Shown: positions 60,481-64,000 of the stretch, piece after piece
How positions within the stretch are numbered: position 1 is the first letter of the stretch
Layout: every line of letters begins with the position of its first letter
Assembly (NCBI RefSeq): GCF_000688455.1
Contig: NZ_JIAL01000001.1
Span: 3,565,001 to 3,629,000, forward strand
From: Pseudacidobacterium ailaaui
GTDB taxonomy: Bacteria > Acidobacteriota > Terriglobia > Terriglobales > Acidobacteriaceae
Reading direction: 5' to 3'
DNA: 64,000 bases
The notes under the pieces: generated by a model
What the model saw: the letters and a program-made list of their open reading frames with translations, nothing else
Databases searched by the model: none
Told to the model about the DNA's origin: nothing
Translations under genes and position numbers: made by a program

Positions 60481-60510
60481 AAGAAAAAGAGACGGCCCAA
60501 GGCCGTCTCT
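60481..60510 (-). terminator. intrinsic terminator after the TonB-dependent receptor
   Basis: AGAGACGGCC and GGCCGTCTCT form a perfect 10-bp stem with a 3-base loop. On the minus strand it is followed by TTTTTCTT. Confidence 0.88.
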
Positions 60511-60531
60511 GAAACAAGCATTGCATTCTGC

Positions 60532-63500
60532 TTAGAAGGTGAAGTGCGCGCTAAGCTGCATGTTGCGCCCACCCACGGTGGTTGAGCTGATCTGCTGCGA
60601 GAACAGATTTTCAGGATATGCCTGCCCCGCCCCCACATTCGGCAGATTGTTCTGTGGGACCCCGAAGCTGGGATGGTTGAATGCGTTCGTAGCGTCAGCA
60701 CGGATCTGCAACTTGACCTGCTCCGTCATGGAGAATGTCTTGCCAAGGGAGAGATTGACGACGTTCAGCCCTGGTCCATAAAGGCTATTGCGACGCACGT
60801 TCCCCCATTGACCGGGTACTGGCTGCGAGAAGGCCGCAGGGTTATACCATTCCTGAATCGTGCGGTGACGAGGAATCGGACTGACTCCGGTTGCATTGGG
60901 ATAGATGGAACCAGACAGAGCATAGTTTGGGCCGCTCGTTGTCACGGTAAATGGATTGCCCGTGGAAAGCACCATCGTGCCGCCAAGCTGCCACCCTCCA
61001 ACCACTCCATCCAAGAGCCGATTATGGTTGAGATATGCCCTGCCGATACCAAATGGAAGCTCATAGACAGCGTATCCTTTGAAGGCATTCCGCACATCAA
61101 AATTCGAGCTTCCGTAATTGGCCGATGGATTGTAGGCATTCTGGTAAGGCTGGCTTCCAGCACGGCTTCCCCACCCAGATGAGTCCTGATCGTCCAGCAT
61201 GTGCGACCAGACGTAGTTAAAGTTAAAGCTTAGTCCTGAAGTGAAGCGCTTCGTGATAGAAGCCTGCAGCGAGTTGTAGTTGGAGATGGCATTGTTCGTG
61301 CTTCCGTTGATGCTGCCATAAATTGGATAGGGCCGATCGGCGCTATCATTCGACGAGAACTTCGATTCCGGAACCTGATTAATATCTACCGGAAATGCGA
61401 GGTTCTGACCGTGGCTTGCAACATAGGCAATTTCTCCGACCATATTGGTGCCCAGCGAACGCTGGACCGCCAGTGTCCACTGATAGATTTTGGGCACTGG
61501 TGTGTGATAAGCGTTGTAATTCACATTTTGCCCATTACGCGCAGCCGGGTCCGTCGAGGCGGTGGTGTAAGGCAGGTTGGACCCGGTTCCACCAATCAGC
61601 ACTACCGGAGTAATGCCATTGGTCTGGTCGGTGACACTGCCAGAAGAGCTAATAGCGTCACCCATACCGGCACCATATGTATCCAGGCTCCAGTTGTATG
61701 CATAGATTCCGAAGCCACCGCGGATCGTGGTATTCGGAACCGGGAGCCATGAGAAGCCCACCCGAGGCAGTACCGTATCATAAACATCCGCCTGTAGGGA
61801 GTGCCGGCCATGTGCTCCTGTAGTGCCATACCACATCGCGCCCGGGGTGTCCGTGGCAGGATTGATCACTTCCGGATCAAAATCTGCCATGTTGTTCTTT
61901 ACCTCATTCCATCCATGTCGAATCTGATACCTCAAGCCCAGGTTCAGGGTAAGGTTAGGACGGACTTTGTAATCGTCCTGAATGAATACATGCGCATCCT
62001 TCAACCGACCGCCATACTCCGGTGAAACACTTGCGTTCCAGGATTGCGCATATCCCAGCAGAAAGTCCGCATAATTCAGGCCAGTAGAAGTATTGGGCTG
62101 GGCCACACCATTGGAATCCAGTGTCCACTGTTGCGTATATTGCCCAGAGAAATTCATGGTGCCTGCATTGGTATTGCCCCAGGCAGTAGAGTCATCGCGA
62201 TAGATCAGTACCTCTCCACCGAAGTGAAGGATGTGCTTGCCGCGGATCATTGTCACGACATCTGAGGGGTCAAACACATGCTCTTTGTAGACGGCATTGG
62301 AACTCGGCTGGATCCACGCATAGGGATAAGGTGGCCCAAATTGGACAGCAGGAATCGTATCGGCCTTGGCAAACTGCCAGCCGAGCTTGGCCGGATAGCC
62401 TTTGCCCAGTGACAGATCTGCAAAAAAGTTTCCCTGCCAGGTATAGCCGAGGCGTGCCTCGTTGATGGTAGTCGAGCTAATGTTCCAGACGTCGGTAATC
62501 TGTGCGTTGTTGTTGTCCACGTCGCCGGACTGACATCCAATCGGACAGGCCGTCACAGAATTGGGATAGATGACCGGCGTGTCACTCTGGGTGTCTGACA
62601 TGGTCAGGCGGTTATTCGGCGTAATGTCATAATCGAGACGACCAAAAAACTTCCTGTACGGCGTCGACTGCGGCAGGCTTGAGTAGAAGTTGTTCTGCAA
62701 CAATCCAACAGAATTCAGGCTCCCGGCAACAAACTTTCCACCCGGAATGTGATTGGAAGGAGTGGGATAAAACTGCTGGAAGGCCGCTGCAACTTTATCG
62801 AACATGGCCTGCGGAATGGCATTCGATCCATATTCTTCAAGAAATGACTTGCGAATCGGGTAGGGATTTCCTTTTGCATCGTGCCCGATGGTTTGCGTCG
62901 TCGGATCGTAAATCAACGGCTGTCCAGAGAAGTCGCCCGCCATGACCTGCGTAGTGGGCACCGTGTTGAAGGAGTTGCTGGCCGATCCGTGGTCGACAAT
63001 CTGATCGTAGTTAAAAAAGAAGAACATCCTGCGGCGAAGAATCGGACCGCCGATGGAACCGCCAAATTCGTTATAGCGAAGGAATGGCACTGTAACTTTA
63101 TTTCCAAAGCCATAATTGGCAGCATTCAATGCATCATTCTGAAAATAGTCGTAGGCCGAACCGTGAAACTCGTTTGTGCCACCTTTGCTGATCTGGTTGA
63201 AGATGACACCACCGATTCCATACTGTGCGGAAAAGGTAGAGGTATTGACCTGAAGCTCAGAGACGGTCTCAAAGATTGCGGGGTTGGCATTCTGGCTGTG
63301 GGACAGGGTCGTGGAAGCCCCATCGGCGAGAATGTTGCTATAGGGTAGGTTGCCATTGATGGCTACTTCCTGGCCGGGATTGGACGCTCCCTGGGACCCA
63401 CCTGGCGTTCCACTCGCGCCAGGAAGCAAAATTGTAAAGCTCTCCCAGCTTGTGCCTGCCGTTGCTGCCACCTGCGGCAACTGGGACATGGATTTGGCAT

Positions 63501-63912
63501 CCAGCGTGGTGGATTGTTCGGCCGAGTCAGTGTTGAGCAATGGCACATCGGAATTTACTACGACCGATTGTGTGGCCGAACCGACCTTCATCTGGCCGTT
63601 GACGGTCATAAACCCTACCTGGACAGTAATAGGGCCTCGAATCAGCTCTTCAAAACCATCTTTTGAGAACGTGACTTTATAGTTGCCGGTAACGATGGAC
63701 GATGTGTCATAAATGCCATCGTTGTTAGTGACAAACTCTTTTGAAACACCCGTGTCCACATTCAGGACCGTCACCTTTACACCGGGAATCACCGCACCAG
63801 AGGGGTCTGTAACCGTACCTCGAATGTCGCCGGAATTTGTGCTTTGCGCAGAAACCACGACGGCCGACAGAATACCTGCGGCGGCCAGGGTCCTGAAGAC
63901 TGCTTTCCACAT
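60532..63912 (-). CDS. TonB-dependent receptor, Oar-like, with carboxypeptidase-regulatory N-terminus
   Basis: A protein of about 1126 residues in the outer membrane. A signal peptide (MWKAVFRTLAAAGILSAVVVSAQ) is followed by a carboxypeptidase-regulatory-like domain (GDIRGTVTDPSGAVIPGVKVTVLN), a plug domain (LDAKSMSQLPQVAATAGTSWESF, GANSNGLP-like IDGASTTL region) and a large beta-barrel ending in an aromatic residue (NMQLSAHFTF). This architecture is abundant in Acidobacteria and is thought to take up complex glycans or other large substrates. AGGAGG precedes the ATG; the open frame to 63963 is not needed. Confidence 0.93.
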   Translation of the reverse strand: MWKAVFRTLAAAGILSAVVVSAQSTNSGDIRGTVTDPSGAVIPGVKVTVLNVDTGVSKEFVTNNDGIYDTSSIVTGNYKVTFSKDGFEELIRGPITVQVGFMTVNGQMKVGSATQSVVVNSDVPLLNTDSAEQSTTLDAKSMSQLPQVAATAGTSWESFTILLPGASGTPGGSQGASNPGQEVAINGNLPYSNILADGASTTLSHSQNANPAIFETVSELQVNTSTFSAQYGIGGVIFNQISKGGTNEFHGSAYDYFQNDALNAANYGFGNKVTVPFLRYNEFGGSIGGPILRRRMFFFFNYDQIVDHGSASNSFNTVPTTQVMAGDFSGQPLIYDPTTQTIGHDAKGNPYPIRKSFLEEYGSNAIPQAMFDKVAAAFQQFYPTPSNHIPGGKFVAGSLNSVGLLQNNFYSSLPQSTPYRKFFGRLDYDITPNNRLTMSDTQSDTPVIYPNSVTACPIGCQSGDVDNNNAQITDVWNISSTTINEARLGYTWQGNFFADLSLGKGYPAKLGWQFAKADTIPAVQFGPPYPYAWIQPSSNAVYKEHVFDPSDVVTMIRGKHILHFGGEVLIYRDDSTAWGNTNAGTMNFSGQYTQQWTLDSNGVAQPNTSTGLNYADFLLGYAQSWNASVSPEYGGRLKDAHVFIQDDYKVRPNLTLNLGLRYQIRHGWNEVKNNMADFDPEVINPATDTPGAMWYGTTGAHGRHSLQADVYDTVLPRVGFSWLPVPNTTIRGGFGIYAYNWSLDTYGAGMGDAISSSGSVTDQTNGITPVVLIGGTGSNLPYTTASTDPAARNGQNVNYNAYHTPVPKIYQWTLAVQRSLGTNMVGEIAYVASHGQNLAFPVDINQVPESKFSSNDSADRPYPIYGSINGSTNNAISNYNSLQASITKRFTSGLSFNFNYVWSHMLDDQDSSGWGSRAGSQPYQNAYNPSANYGSSNFDVRNAFKGYAVYELPFGIGRAYLNHNRLLDGVVGGWQLGGTMVLSTGNPFTVTTSGPNYALSGSIYPNATGVSPIPRHRTIQEWYNPAAFSQPVPGQWGNVRRNSLYGPGLNVVNLSLGKTFSMTEQVKLQIRADATNAFNHPSFGVPQNNLPNVGAGQAYPENLFSQQISSTTVGGRNMQLSAHFTF

Positions 63913-64000
63913 AAAAGCCTCCTGAAGCTCTTTCTGCTGTCTGTTTCGCGATGCCGTGTACATCGTGAGGCTTCATCCCAACAGACAAGCGTTTGTTTTC
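63913..64000. other. upstream region of the TonB-dependent receptor gene
   Basis: The last 88 bases contain the AGGAGG ribosome binding site at the left edge. No promoter was identified before the window ends. Confidence 0.4.

Overview
The window looks like chromosomal DNA of an acidobacterium, most likely class Terriglobia (Acidobacteriaceae). Lines of evidence are an Oar-type TonB-dependent receptor with a carboxypeptidase-regulatory N-terminus, a DUF2934 protein, a YVTN-propeptide lipoprotein, several secreted carbohydrate-active enzymes and housekeeping genes of that character. The assignment is from family composition only; no database was searched.

Layout. 1-7.6 kb is housekeeping: the 3' end of dnaB, a small Cys-pair protein, rpsA, a HIT hydrolase, rmuC, and acpP-fabF. 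7.7-9.9 kb is an ABC exporter with its own TetR regulator and a candidate operator inside the promoter. 9.9-14.3 kb holds a His/Met-rich membrane protein, a secreted protein, recX and an ArsB-like transporter. 14.3-19.9 kb is a compact run: outer-membrane protein, multicopper oxidase, sirtuin and LigD. gltB fills 20.3-24.7 kb. 24.9-33.9 kb is carbohydrate and cell-wall scavenging: GH43, a CE15-like esterase and a tightly packed GH20 / sodium-solute symporter / beta-lactamase-NamZ operon behind a near-consensus promoter. 34-37.5 kb has a beta-propeller lipoprotein, a DUF92 protein and a phosphoesterase.

The most unusual locus is 37.5-38.5 kb. On the minus strand a sigma-70-like promoter drives an almost leaderless 26-codon ORF with nine Cys codons, six consecutive. 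It is followed by mutually exclusive antiterminator and terminator hairpins, then a 1-Cys peroxiredoxin gene and, 43 bases further on with no evident terminator, tRNA-Cys(GCA). This reads as a poly-cysteine attenuator whose operon could include the tRNA it senses. An intact IS256-family element with 9-bp target duplications sits just upstream of that promoter. It lies in the last codons of a decayed ECF41-type sigma factor fragment that appears joined to the start of an oxidoreductase gene.

40-45.8 kb has a radical SAM protein, a two-PDZ protein, DoxX, lpxD, a REC-PAS protein, a SnoaL-like remnant and two small secreted proteins. 46-59.2 kb is a nitrate-assimilation island. In transcription order it encodes an FNT-type nitrite channel, an outer-membrane porin, a siroheme nitrite/sulfite reductase, a CysJ-like flavoprotein, a fused DmsB-DmsC electron-transfer subunit, a molybdopterin nitrate reductase and an NNP-type transporter. 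A HemD-GAF-ANTAR regulator is divergent and is split by a frameshift in a run of six Gs. The window closes with a TPR protein and the large TonB-dependent receptor. No CRISPR array, rRNA or prophage was seen.
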